Shown here: piece by piece, positions 19,989 through 29,106 of the stretch
Layout of the letters: every line of letters starts with the position of its first letter
How positions within the stretch are numbered: position 1 is the first letter of the stretch
Assembly (NCBI GenBank): GCA_040220875.1
Contig: JAVJVX010000009.1
Coordinates: 1-64,000 of the forward strand
Reading direction: 5' to 3'
Length of the DNA stretch: 64,000 bases
Origin: Alphaproteobacteria bacterium
Lineage (GTDB): Bacteria > Pseudomonadota > Alphaproteobacteria > JAVJVX01
Made by a program: the position numbers and the translations under genes
Notes under the pieces: generated by a model
What the model was told of the DNA's origin: nothing
Seen by the model: only the letters and a program-made list of their open reading frames with translations
Databases searched by the model: none

Positions 19989-20015
19989 TTAGCACTCCAC
20001 TCAACCGAGTGCTAA
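19989..20015 (+). promoter_or_regulatory. CIRCE operator 1 (perfect)
   Basis: Exact match to the HrcA operator consensus: TTAGCACTC, 9-base spacer, GAGTGCTAA. It lies 86 bases upstream of the groES start, just downstream of a TTGACG -35-like hexamer at 19967-19972, so HrcA bound here would block the promoter or early transcript. hrcA itself is not in the window. Confidence 0.97.
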
Positions 20016-20039
20016 GCACTCTCATCCCGAGAGTGCCAA
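20013..20039 (+). promoter_or_regulatory. CIRCE operator 2 (imperfect, overlapping the first)
   Basis: TAAGCACTC, 9-base spacer, GAGTGCCAA: one mismatch in each arm relative to the CIRCE consensus, with the GCACTC/GAGTGC core and the 9-base spacing intact. It shares its first three bases (TAA) with the last three of operator 1, giving a head-to-tail pair. The extended palindrome GCACTCTC/GAGAGTGC at 20016-20036 is perfect. Confidence 0.75.
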
Positions 20040-20101
20040 CGCCTCGGACAATCCAATCAGATCAATCTCTAATGACGCATCCAAATCGAGGGAGAGGACA
20101 T

Positions 20102-20389
20102 ATGAAATTTCGCCCCTTGCATGATCGCGTCCTGGTGAAGGCGGTCGAGGCCGAGGAAAAGACGGCCGGCGGGATCATCATTCCCGATACCGCTCAGGAA
20201 AAACCCAGCCAGGGCAAGGTGGTCGCTGTGGGTCCGGGCGCGCCCGACGAAACGGGCAAGATCCGCAAGCCTGACGTGAAGAAAGGCGACAAGGTCCTGT
20301 ACGGCAAATGGTCCGGGACCGAAGTCAGAATCGACGGCGAGGAACTCCTCATCATGAAGGAATCTGACATCCTCGGCGTTCTGGAATAA
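20102..20389 (+). CDS. groES: Co-chaperonin GroES
   Basis: Heptameric lid of the GroEL chamber. 95 aa, beginning [20 protein letters not shown], with the mobile-loop stretch [20 protein letters not shown]. The ATG follows a GGGAGAGG ribosome site. It is preceded by the CIRCE pair and followed 12 bases later by groEL, so both are one HrcA-controlled heat-shock operon. Confidence 0.98.
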   Translation: MKFRPLHDRVLVKAVEAEEKTAGGIIIPDTAQEKPSQGKVVAVGPGAPDETGKIRKPDVKKGDKVLYGKWSGTEVRIDGEELLIMKESDILGVLE

Positions 20390-22045
<1,656 letters not shown>

Positions 22046-22083
22046 CCCGGTGCCGGTTCACCCGAACCGCAGGAAACAGCAGG

Positions 22084-22116
22084 AAAAGCGGGGGTCTCGA
22101 TCCCCGCTTTTCTTTT
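22084..22116 (+). terminator. Intrinsic terminator of groESL
   Basis: Perfect 10-bp stem AAAAGCGGGG / CCCCGCTTTT with an 8-base loop, followed by CTTTT. Symmetric A and T flanks let it also act for the minus-strand gene that ends 6 bases away at 22122. Confidence 0.93.
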
Positions 22117-22121
22117 GCCGC

Positions 22122-22898
22122 TCACTCCGTGTTGCGATGAACCGCGAAGGCGCCCGTCGCCTGGGCGGTCGGCATCAGCTCGACCCGGTTGATGTTGACA
22201 TGAGGCGGCCGCGACAGGCACCACGCGATCGTCTCGGCGATATCCTCGGCCGTCAGCGGATCGATGCCGCGATAAACCTCGTACGCCTTTGCCGCATCGC
22301 CACCGAAGCGGACGAGGGAAAACTCGGTTTCCGTCATGCCGGGCTCGATATTCGTCACGCGCACGCGCGTCCCGAGAAGATCGCTGCGCATGGCAAGCGA
22401 AAACTGCTCGACGAAAGCCTTGGTGGCGCCATAGACATGCCCGCCCGGATAGGGATAGGTGCCGGCGATCGACCCCAGGTTGATGATATGGCCGGATTTG
22501 CGTGTCACCATGCCGGGCAAAAGGGCGCGCGTCGCATAAACGAGCCCCTTTACGTTGGTATCGATCATCTGTTCGAGCTGGTCGGGATCGGCCGCATAGA
22601 TCGGCTCGAGCCCAAGGGCGAGGCCGGCATTGTTGATGAGCACATCGACCTCGGCGAATTCGGCCGGCAGGCTCTCGAAGGCCTCGAAGACTGCTTTCCG
22701 GTCCCGCATATCGAGCGCCAGCACATGGGTGGCACAGGCCAGATCATCTGACAGCGCCATCAGCCGATCCGCGCGCCGTCCCGTCAGGACCATCCGTCGC
22801 GCCGGGTTTTCGCCCGCAAGTTTGCGGGCCAGGGCTTCGCCAATCCCGGCCGAGGCGCCGGTAATGACGATGGTTTCGACTTTGCGAGGTGTCGTCAT
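22122..22898 (-). CDS. SDR-family NAD(P)-dependent oxidoreductase
   Basis: 258 aa classical short-chain dehydrogenase, closest by motif to the YdfG / 3-hydroxy acid dehydrogenase group. Cofactor motif TGASAGIG (13-20), NNAG (89-92), catalytic Ser143, Tyr156 and Lys160 (GGHVYGATKAF), and EPGMTETEF after the active site. The Arg residues after the second strand (TGRRADR) favour NADP. The frame is open to 23105, but the ATG at 22898 is where homology begins. It lies 10 bases downstream of mazG on the same strand; substrate unknown. Confidence 0.88.
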   Translation of the reverse strand: MTTPRKVETIVITGASAGIGEALARKLAGENPARRMVLTGRRADRLMALSDDLACATHVLALDMRDRKAVFEAFESLPAEFAEVDVLINNAGLALGLEPIYAADPDQLEQMIDTNVKGLVYATRALLPGMVTRKSGHIINLGSIAGTYPYPGGHVYGATKAFVEQFSLAMRSDLLGTRVRVTNIEPGMTETEFSLVRFGGDAAKAYEVYRGIDPLTAEDIAETIAWCLSRPPHVNINRVELMPTAQATGAFAVHRNTE

Positions 22899-22908
22899 CG
22901 CTCTGCCC

Positions 22909-23727
22909 CTATGTTTGCCCCGAGGATTTCTTGCTCTCCGACCAAAGCCGGTCCATTTCCGTGAGTGTCGACCGCTCCGGTGTCCTGCCGTCAGCCGCCA
23001 GCGCGCGCTCGACGCTACGAAAGCGTGTTTCAAATTTCCGGTTTGCCCGGCGCAATGCCGTTTCCCCATCGACCCCGGCATGGCGGGCAAGATTGATGAC
23101 GGCAAAAAACAGATCGCCGATTTCCTCCTCGACGCGGAGCCGGTTGTCCGGCTGGCCGAGTTCGGCCGTCACCTCGGCCAGCTCCTCGCGGATCTTGTCG
23201 AGAACAGGGGCCATGTCGGGCCAGTCGAAGCCGACGCGTGCCGCGCGTTTCTGGAGCTTCTGCGCGCGGGTGAGGGCGGGCAGGGCGCGCGAAACGCCGT
23301 CAAGGGCCGAGGACGCACGGCCTTCCCGCGCCGCTTTTTCCTCGCGCTCGCGAGCTTTGTGCGCCTCCCACGCCCCCGTCCGGGCGGCAGCGTCGGGAAT
23401 ATCGGCCGTACCAAAAACATGAGGGTGACGGCGGATCATCTTGTCGGTGATATGACGGACGACATCCTCGAAAGTGAAGCTGTCTTCCTCCTCGGCGATG
23501 CGCGTGTAGAAAACCACCTGGAACAGAAGATCGCCCAACTCGTCGCGAAGCGCCGTCCGGTCCCCCTCGGCGATCGCTTCGGCGACCTCGTAGGCCTCCT
23601 CGATGGTGTGCGGAACGATGGTCTCGAAACTCTGTTCCAGATCCCACGGGCAGCCGTTCGCCGGATCGCGGAGGCGGGCCATCACCGCCAGAAGGCGCGG
23701 AAGAGAGGAGTCGCCGGATGCCGTCAT
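22909..23727 (-). CDS. mazG: Nucleoside triphosphate pyrophosphohydrolase MazG
   Basis: House-cleaning enzyme that hydrolyses NTPs to NMP and pyrophosphate. 272 aa with two MazG repeats: the first with CPWDLEQSFETIVPHTIEEA and ELGDLLFQVVFY, the second with REELAEVTAELG and EEEIGDLFFAVINLARH, both showing the EExxE / ExxD metal-binding pattern. The frame is open to 23877; the ATG at 23727 gives a normal N-terminus. Precedes the SDR gene in one unit. Confidence 0.93.
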   Translation of the reverse strand: MTASGDSSLPRLLAVMARLRDPANGCPWDLEQSFETIVPHTIEEAYEVAEAIAEGDRTALRDELGDLLFQVVFYTRIAEEEDSFTFEDVVRHITDKMIRRHPHVFGTADIPDAAARTGAWEAHKAREREEKAAREGRASSALDGVSRALPALTRAQKLQKRAARVGFDWPDMAPVLDKIREELAEVTAELGQPDNRLRVEEEIGDLFFAVINLARHAGVDGETALRRANRKFETRFRSVERALAADGRTPERSTLTEMDRLWSESKKSSGQT

Positions 23728-23969
23728 GCCGGCCGCGGAAACAGCCGCACGGGCGGGAGGCGGGGAATGATATGCACAGACATGGGGTGCTTCTACCATG
23801 CGAACCGGCCGTGAGAATACAGCCCAGGCGCGGCCGAGAAGACGAGGCGCCCATTGTCCGAGGGAAGCGCGACGCAATAGCCGCAGTCACCGGGTCAAGA
23901 AATGGTGGCGGGATCCCAAGATCGTGACGGGCTTCGGGGGAGGGTGCTGACCAGGAACCCGGGAGCCGG

Positions 23970-24941
23970 CTATTCGGCCGCGACTTCCTCTTCCAGGCAT
24001 TCGGCGCCGCAATACTTGACGACGCCCGCGTCGTAGGCGATGTCCCAATCCGGCCTGGGGCTCCATCGCTTGACCATATAGTCGATATAGACCCGGACCT
24101 TGGCCGACAGATGCCGGTTGGGTGGGTAGACAGCGTAAATATCGACTTCCGATGTCCGGTAGCGGGGCAGCACCGGCCGCAGGCGGCCTTCCTTGACGTG
24201 ATAACCGCTCAAATACGTGGGCAGCATGCCGATGCCGACGTTCTGGATGACGGCTTGCGCCACGACGGCAGCATTGTTGACGTAAAACCGCCCCGAGACG
24301 TCGACCTCGTGGCGCTGTCCGTCGGGACCGGTGAGCCGCCAGCCGGGCGGGCGGCCGGGGAAGGAGTAGCGCACGCAGTTATGGTGCCGGAGATCGTCGG
24401 GCGTTTCCGGTGTCCCGTGGGACTCGAGATAGCCGGGTGAGGCCACCAGCGTGCGCCGGAACGGGGCGAGGCGCCGCGCAATCATGCTCGAATCCTTCAA
24501 TTCGCCGATGCGCAGCGCGACATCGATGCCTTCTTCCACAAGGTCGATCTGGCGGTCATTGAGGGCCAGGTCGAGGTGCAGATCCGGGTATTGCGCAAGG
24601 AAATCAGCCGCGAAAGCGCCAAGGCGGCCGGGATCGAAGGACATGGGCGCGCTGACCCGCAGCGTGCCGCGCGGCTCGTCCTGAAGCTGGCTGGCGGCCA
24701 GGTCGGCCTCTTCCAGATCGTGCAGGATACGAACCGCGCGCTCATAATACGCGCGGCCCACTTCGGTGGTACTGACCCGGCGCGTTGTGCGGTTGAGCAG
24801 GCGCGCATCGAGGCGCTCCTCGAGCTGCATCACATGCTTGCTCACGGCCGCACGCGACAGGCCCAGTTTTTCCGCGGCTCCGGTGAAACTCGAGGTTTCC
24901 ACCACCTTCACGAACACTTCGAGATTCGTGAGACGGTCCAT
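23970..24941 (-). CDS. LysR-family transcriptional regulator
   Basis: 323 aa. N-terminal winged helix-turn-helix MDRLTNLEVFVKVVETSSFT ... LGLSRAAVSKHVMQLEERL, then a two-lobe effector domain. The CrgA/AaeR-like start 'MDRLTNLEVF' and DLALNDRQIDLVEEGIDVALRIG place it in the large LysR subgroup that often controls an adjacent gene. The divergent neighbour is the FkbM methyltransferase at 25115; the 173-bp shared region contains an AT-rich stretch around 24950-24985 suitable for promoters. A 242-bp gap downstream to mazG shows nothing recognisable. Effector unknown. Confidence 0.92.
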   Translation of the reverse strand: MDRLTNLEVFVKVVETSSFTGAAEKLGLSRAAVSKHVMQLEERLDARLLNRTTRRVSTTEVGRAYYERAVRILHDLEEADLAASQLQDEPRGTLRVSAPMSFDPGRLGAFAADFLAQYPDLHLDLALNDRQIDLVEEGIDVALRIGELKDSSMIARRLAPFRRTLVASPGYLESHGTPETPDDLRHHNCVRYSFPGRPPGWRLTGPDGQRHEVDVSGRFYVNNAAVVAQAVIQNVGIGMLPTYLSGYHVKEGRLRPVLPRYRTSEVDIYAVYPPNRHLSAKVRVYIDYMVKRWSPRPDWDIAYDAGVVKYCGAECLEEEVAAE

Positions 24942-25114
24942 GAGCGTCTCCCTATTATATTTTATTTGGAAATAATGATATCGGGAAGGTCCCCACTGTC
25001 AACGCATAATCCGTGACCCTGCCTCATGTCGGGATGCCGGGAAAATCGCTTGGAGATTGTCCGCCTCGCGGCAGCCCCGTAAGGTCCAGGCGGAAAATAC
25101 CGGGGGGCAGGGTG

Positions 25115-26062
25115 ATGCCAGGCAGCGGAAAAGAGGTCGGATCCCTCGCGGAATTCGAGGTAAGGCCGGCCGGGGACGTCGCGGCCTGGCCCCGGCGGGA
25201 CTGGCTTCTGACGGCGAGCATCGCGGCATACGGGATGCTGCCCCGGGGGCGGGCACGAATTCCGCGCCTCCTCGGCCGCTGGCTGGGCGGCGGACGGAAA
25301 GCCCTGTTCCGCACCCCGGTCGGTTTCGATCTGGCGGTAGATTTCGAAAATCTTGATATTTATGCGGGCCTCGCGGTTTCGGGCGGCTGGGACGATCACG
25401 TCTGGCGCGCCTGTCGCGCCGTACTGCAGCCTGGGCAGGTTTTCTACGATATTGGCGCCAATGCCGGTTATATGGCCACGAAAGTGGGGATTGAACTTGA
25501 GGACCAGGTCACGGTTCTCGCCTTTGAGCCTCAACCGAGCCTCGCCCATGCCACCGCGAACAGCCTGGCGGCAAACGGGCTCGGGAAGGCGCGGGTTCTG
25601 CAGGTCCTGCTGGGCGCCGAGGACGGCACGGCCGACCTTTTCCTGAGCCGGCATGCTATCCACGCGTCGCTGGCGGCTCGCGAACAGGGCAGCCGGCGGC
25701 TGCGTTTGCCGATGATCCGGCTCGATACGCTGGTCGACCGCTTTGATGCGCCGCCGCCAGACGTCATCAAGATCGACGTCGAAGGGGCTGAGTTCGACGT
25801 CTTCCGGGGTGGGCAGGATGTTCTCCGTCGCTGCCTGCCTGCGATTCTTTTCGAGTGCGATGCCAACCTCGGCCGCTTTGGCCGATCGCCCGCCGAAGTT
25901 CTGGAATTTCTCCGCAGCCTCGGCTACCCGGATTTTTATGCTGTGGACCCCGGAGGCTGCCGTCCAATCGAACGCCTGGACGAGCTTGGTGAGGAGGCGG
26001 CCGATGTCATGGCGCTGCCGCCGGCGCGGATGACGCGAGCGTTTCGCGCGCTCATCAGATAG
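25115..26062 (+). CDS. FkbM-family SAM-dependent methyltransferase
   Basis: 315 aa. SAM motif I VFYDIGANAGYMATKVG, acidic motif AFEPQPSLAHATANSLAANG, and the FkbM signature DVIKIDVEGAEFDVFRGG with RLDTLVDRF just before it. FkbM enzymes methylate hydroxyl groups of sugars, polyketides or surface glycans; no sugar or polyketide genes lie near, so the substrate is unknown. The ATG is preceded by GGGGGGCAGG; an in-frame GTG one codon earlier is equally usable. It is isolated between the LysR gene and a convergent hydrolase. Confidence 0.88.
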   Translation: MPGSGKEVGSLAEFEVRPAGDVAAWPRRDWLLTASIAAYGMLPRGRARIPRLLGRWLGGGRKALFRTPVGFDLAVDFENLDIYAGLAVSGGWDDHVWRACRAVLQPGQVFYDIGANAGYMATKVGIELEDQVTVLAFEPQPSLAHATANSLAANGLGKARVLQVLLGAEDGTADLFLSRHAIHASLAAREQGSRRLRLPMIRLDTLVDRFDAPPPDVIKIDVEGAEFDVFRGGQDVLRRCLPAILFECDANLGRFGRSPAEVLEFLRSLGYPDFYAVDPGGCRPIERLDELGEEAADVMALPPARMTRAFRALIR

Positions 26063-26099
26063 GGGACGCTCTTGATCGGTCTGCCTGCCGGCAAATCTA

Positions 26100-26127
26100 A
26101 TTGTCGCATAATATATATTATGACAAT
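26100..26127. repeat. AT-rich palindrome between convergent genes
   Basis: ATTGTC-GC, then a 14-base self-complementary ATAATATATATTAT, then GACAAT. It is almost entirely A/T in an otherwise GC-rich region and lies 37 bases after the FkbM stop and 80 before the stop of the facing hydrolase gene. It could be a protein-binding site or a bidirectional 3' end structure; it lacks a GC stem typical of a terminator. Confidence 0.6.
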
Positions 26128-26206
26128 TTATCACGCAGCGCCCGAGAGGCCAGTGTAACTGCGGCTCGCGGGCCATCGAGGCCCTGTCGCGAGGTGCCGT
26201 CGCCCC

Positions 26207-27019
26207 TCAACCTGGTCGAAATTCCGGTTCCGGCAAACTCAGCGTCATCCCGTCATAGGCCGGAACGACCCCTTCGGGGCAGCGTGTCAGAAGTGCCTCG
26301 TAATCGAGGGTTTCCGGCATGTGGGTCAGAATCGCCCTTTTGGGCCCGACGCGCTCAATCCAGTCCAGCGTCTGGTCCAAGTGGGAATGAGTCGGATGTG
26401 GTGCGTAGCTGTAACAATCGACAACCCAGCACTGAAGGCCGCGCAATCTCTCGAATCCGGCCTCGGACATCGCCCGGAGATCCACCGAATAAGCAAAATC
26501 CCCAATACGAAAACCCAGCGTCGTCACCCCGCCGTGGTCCTGCGGGATTGCCATTACGGGCAAGAAAGAACCTGATTTTTTTATGCTAAAACTGCCGCTT
26601 ATAATATGTTTCTTAAGACATGGTTTAAAAAACCTGTTGTCTTGATCCGGTGGTTCAAACACATACCCGAAACGCGTTGAAATCTCTCCGATTGTCTCCT
26701 CATTCCCATATGCCGGCAGAACCTTTCCGGTCGCCCGGTTGACGAGACGCAGCTCGTCGATTCCGTTCAGGTGGTCGGCATGGGCGTGGGTGTAGAGGAC
26801 GGCGTCGAGCGTTGCCAGACCGTGGCGCAGGAACTGGGTCCTTAGATCCGGGCCGCTGTCGATCAGAATCCGGAAATCCACCCCGTCATAGCGGGTCTCC
26901 AAGAAGACCGAGGCGCGCGTGCGCCGGTTTTTTTCATTGTTCGGGTCGCACGCGCCCCAGAGATTGCCGATCCGCGGCACGCCTGCGGAGCCCCCGCACC
27001 CAAGAATATATACCTTCAA
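26207..27019 (-). CDS. Metallo-beta-lactamase-fold hydrolase (PhnP-like)
   Basis: 270 aa. Metal ligands in YTHAHADHLNGID (His78, His80, Asp82, His83), IPQDHGG, YSVDLRAM and the late ILTHMPETLDY. N-terminus MKVYILGCGGSAGVPRIG and the Cys near 24 match the PhnP/YycJ type that includes phosphoribosyl cyclic phosphodiesterases. In alphaproteobacteria this gene normally follows tatD, and here it is separated from tatD by a 3.7-kb block. Bases 26572-26642, coding for FFKPCLKKHIISGSFSIKK, use strikingly AT-rich codons unlike the rest of the gene, although the residues still align with the family. Confidence 0.85.
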   Translation of the reverse strand: MKVYILGCGGSAGVPRIGNLWGACDPNNEKNRRTRASVFLETRYDGVDFRILIDSGPDLRTQFLRHGLATLDAVLYTHAHADHLNGIDELRLVNRATGKVLPAYGNEETIGEISTRFGYVFEPPDQDNRFFKPCLKKHIISGSFSIKKSGSFLPVMAIPQDHGGVTTLGFRIGDFAYSVDLRAMSEAGFERLRGLQCWVVDCYSYAPHPTHSHLDQTLDWIERVGPKRAILTHMPETLDYEALLTRCPEGVVPAYDGMTLSLPEPEFRPG

Positions 27020-27220
27020 TTTTTTCGTTCCCTCGAAACCCGTTAATTCCTGCCGGCTTGCGCCCTGGCAGCCGGTCGTTTTGGAACGATTCGATTAAAA
27101 AACGAGAAGTCTTTTAACCAAGCTTGAACGTTTTCCTCAGACCTTGCGTCCGTGCCGCGCACGCCATCGCGTGTCTGCAGGCACTGATTCGAACACAAAA
27201 TGACGTAAGGACCAGAAGAT

Positions 27221-28591
27221 ATGCTGTTCAATCCGGCCCGTTCCCAGCGCAAGGCCTGCCCAAAGGGCGGCTGGTCGCAAATTCTCCCGAATTCCCTGCC
27301 CCGCGTCCTTACTGCGCTTCTGGCGCTGGGAGCCCTCACTCCGGCCACGGCCCTGGCTCAAATGCCAGGCGACGCGCCGCGGATCTCGGAAATCGAGCGA
27401 AAACTTGATACCACGCTCGATTCCGTACGCACACTCCAGAACGATCTGGAGCGGCTCCGTCGCGAAAACGAGGAGTTGCGCCGGTCCCGGGCGGCCGATA
27501 CCGGCGGTGCGACGGCGCCCGCGGGCTCGGAAGACCTGAAAAAATCCGTCGATGCGGTCAATGAGCGCCTCAACGACGTCGAGGACACGGTGGTCGGGAT
27601 CGAGGAGAAGGTCGGCAGCCGGGCCCTGGTCAAGGGATTTGACGCTGTCTCCCTCGATGTCGGCGGTTTTCTTCATACGGTCTTCACCCATGTCGAGGGC
27701 GAGGACGGGTCGGCCAGTTCTTTTAACCGTCAGGTATTCGAGCTTCTTATCAAGGCGGAGATGTGGGAGGACTGGACGGCCTTTATCGCCCAGGCCTTCA
27801 TCCGTGAATCGGACGTCGTCTACACCGACCCCGAAGGCCGCCGGGTGCCCGATTTCAACATCGCATCGAAAACCCCGACTGTGATCGCCTGGGCCAATTA
27901 CCGTTATTCGGACGCGCTCAACATTCAGCTCGGCCGCTACATCACACCCCACGGCATCGTAAATATCGAGCATTTCCCCGCCCTTCTGCTCGACCCGGAG
28001 CAGCCGCAATTCCTGCGGCCGTTCAGCGGGCAGACAATTTTCGCCAATTTCCTTGAAGGTGCGAATATCCACGGCCGGTTCTTCAACGGCGCCGATATCA
28101 TCCAGTACAGCGCCTATGTCGGGAATTTTACCGGGAATGCGACCGATCTCGATTACGGTGCTCGCGCCAGTTACACCTTCGGCGGCAGCGGAATCACGGT
28201 CGGCCTCAATGGTGCGGGCGGCCAGCGTCTGAAGACGCAAAACTCAGACTACCAGCTCTACGGCGTGGACCTGCTCTTCGACAAGGGCCTGTTCATCTGG
28301 AAGAACGAATTTTACCAGACCTTCGAGCAGTTGGGCGATGACCGGCTTGCCTACTACACGCAGCCGGGCATCCGTCTCACCGATCAGTGGACCGCCTTTT
28401 ACCGTTACGACTTCCTCGACAATGGCGGCACGGCGGGCGATCAGGTCGAAAATGCCTTTGGCCTGTCCTTCAAGCCCAACCCGGCGGTTCATCTGAGAGC
28501 GATCACGCGGTTGCAGGAGATCGACGACGGACTCGGTGTCAGCGGTGCCGACACCCAACAGTATCAGTTCCTGGCAACGTTCTCCTTCTAG
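27221..28591 (+). CDS. Outer-membrane beta-barrel (porin-like) protein with coiled-coil N-terminus
   Basis: 456 aa. A long signal peptide ends near residue 46 (PATALAQ). Residues 55-90 and 105-130 are predicted coiled coil (LERLRRENEELRRSR), and from about 135 onward there are alternating hydrophobic/aromatic strands ending in the terminal Phe of ATFSF, the usual signal for outer-membrane assembly. The organisation (coiled-coil segment plus barrel, NIQLGRYITPHGIVNIEHFP) resembles DcaP/OprP-like porins; substrate unknown. First gene of a tight three-gene unit (gaps of 21 and 35 bases) with the binding-protein-like and chemoreceptor genes. A 201-bp divergent gap upstream holds its promoter region. 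Confidence 0.75.
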   Translation: MLFNPARSQRKACPKGGWSQILPNSLPRVLTALLALGALTPATALAQMPGDAPRISEIERKLDTTLDSVRTLQNDLERLRRENEELRRSRAADTGGATAPAGSEDLKKSVDAVNERLNDVEDTVVGIEEKVGSRALVKGFDAVSLDVGGFLHTVFTHVEGEDGSASSFNRQVFELLIKAEMWEDWTAFIAQAFIRESDVVYTDPEGRRVPDFNIASKTPTVIAWANYRYSDALNIQLGRYITPHGIVNIEHFPALLLDPEQPQFLRPFSGQTIFANFLEGANIHGRFFNGADIIQYSAYVGNFTGNATDLDYGARASYTFGGSGITVGLNGAGGQRLKTQNSDYQLYGVDLLFDKGLFIWKNEFYQTFEQLGDDRLAYYTQPGIRLTDQWTAFYRYDFLDNGGTAGDQVENAFGLSFKPNPAVHLRAITRLQEIDDGLGVSGADTQQYQFLATFSF

Positions 28592-28612
28592 ACCTGGCGA
28601 CGAGGGTAAAAA

Positions 28613-29071
28613 ATGTTTAGCAAATTCAAGCGACTCTATTTCATCAGCGCGGTGACCGCCGTTTTCCTGACGGCTGCGGGCGGCACGGCTCAGGCGGAAG
28701 ACTTCATTCTCGTGGTCAATTCAGCCAATCCGATTGCTGCCGGCGGCGACACGAAGACCGTTATCAAGAGGCTCTACCTGAAGCAGATGTCGGAATGGCC
28801 ACACGGCGAGAAATCTATCGTTTTCGATCGTGAGCCCGACTCGGCAGCCTACCAGGGCTTCATTGCCTCGGTACTCGGCATGAGCCAGGCGGAGCTGGAC
28901 GACCACTGGCTGCGACTGAAGCAAACCACGGGCGACACACCGCCCCGCTCCGTCGGGTCTGCGCGGATTCTGGTCCGGCAGATCGAGAAGAACGCGGGAG
29001 CCTTGAGCTATATGCCGGCGAGCGAAGCGGAAGACCTCGGAGAGGGTGTGAAAATCCTGTTGAAGTTTTAG
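28613..29071 (+). CDS. Small periplasmic phosphate-binding-protein-like protein
   Basis: 152 aa, signal peptide cleaved after about residue 28 (GGTAQA), leaving a mature protein of about 124 aa. The mature part (DFILVVNSANPIAAGGDTKTVIKRLYLKQMSEWPHG, here described by residues 30-65) resembles the N-terminal lobe of PstS-type phosphate/oxyanion binding proteins, but the protein is less than half the length of PstS. The end pattern GALSYMPASEAEDLGEGVKIL also matches that fold. Such half-size members are often encoded next to membrane sensors. Function here is inferred: a periplasmic ligand-presenting partner of the chemoreceptor downstream. Confidence 0.7.
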   Translation: MFSKFKRLYFISAVTAVFLTAAGGTAQAEDFILVVNSANPIAAGGDTKTVIKRLYLKQMSEWPHGEKSIVFDREPDSAAYQGFIASVLGMSQAELDDHWLRLKQTTGDTPPRSVGSARILVRQIEKNAGALSYMPASEAEDLGEGVKILLKF

Positions 29072-29106
29072 CGGGACAACCGCGCAAGGTTTTGGGGGAA
29101 TAGGGC

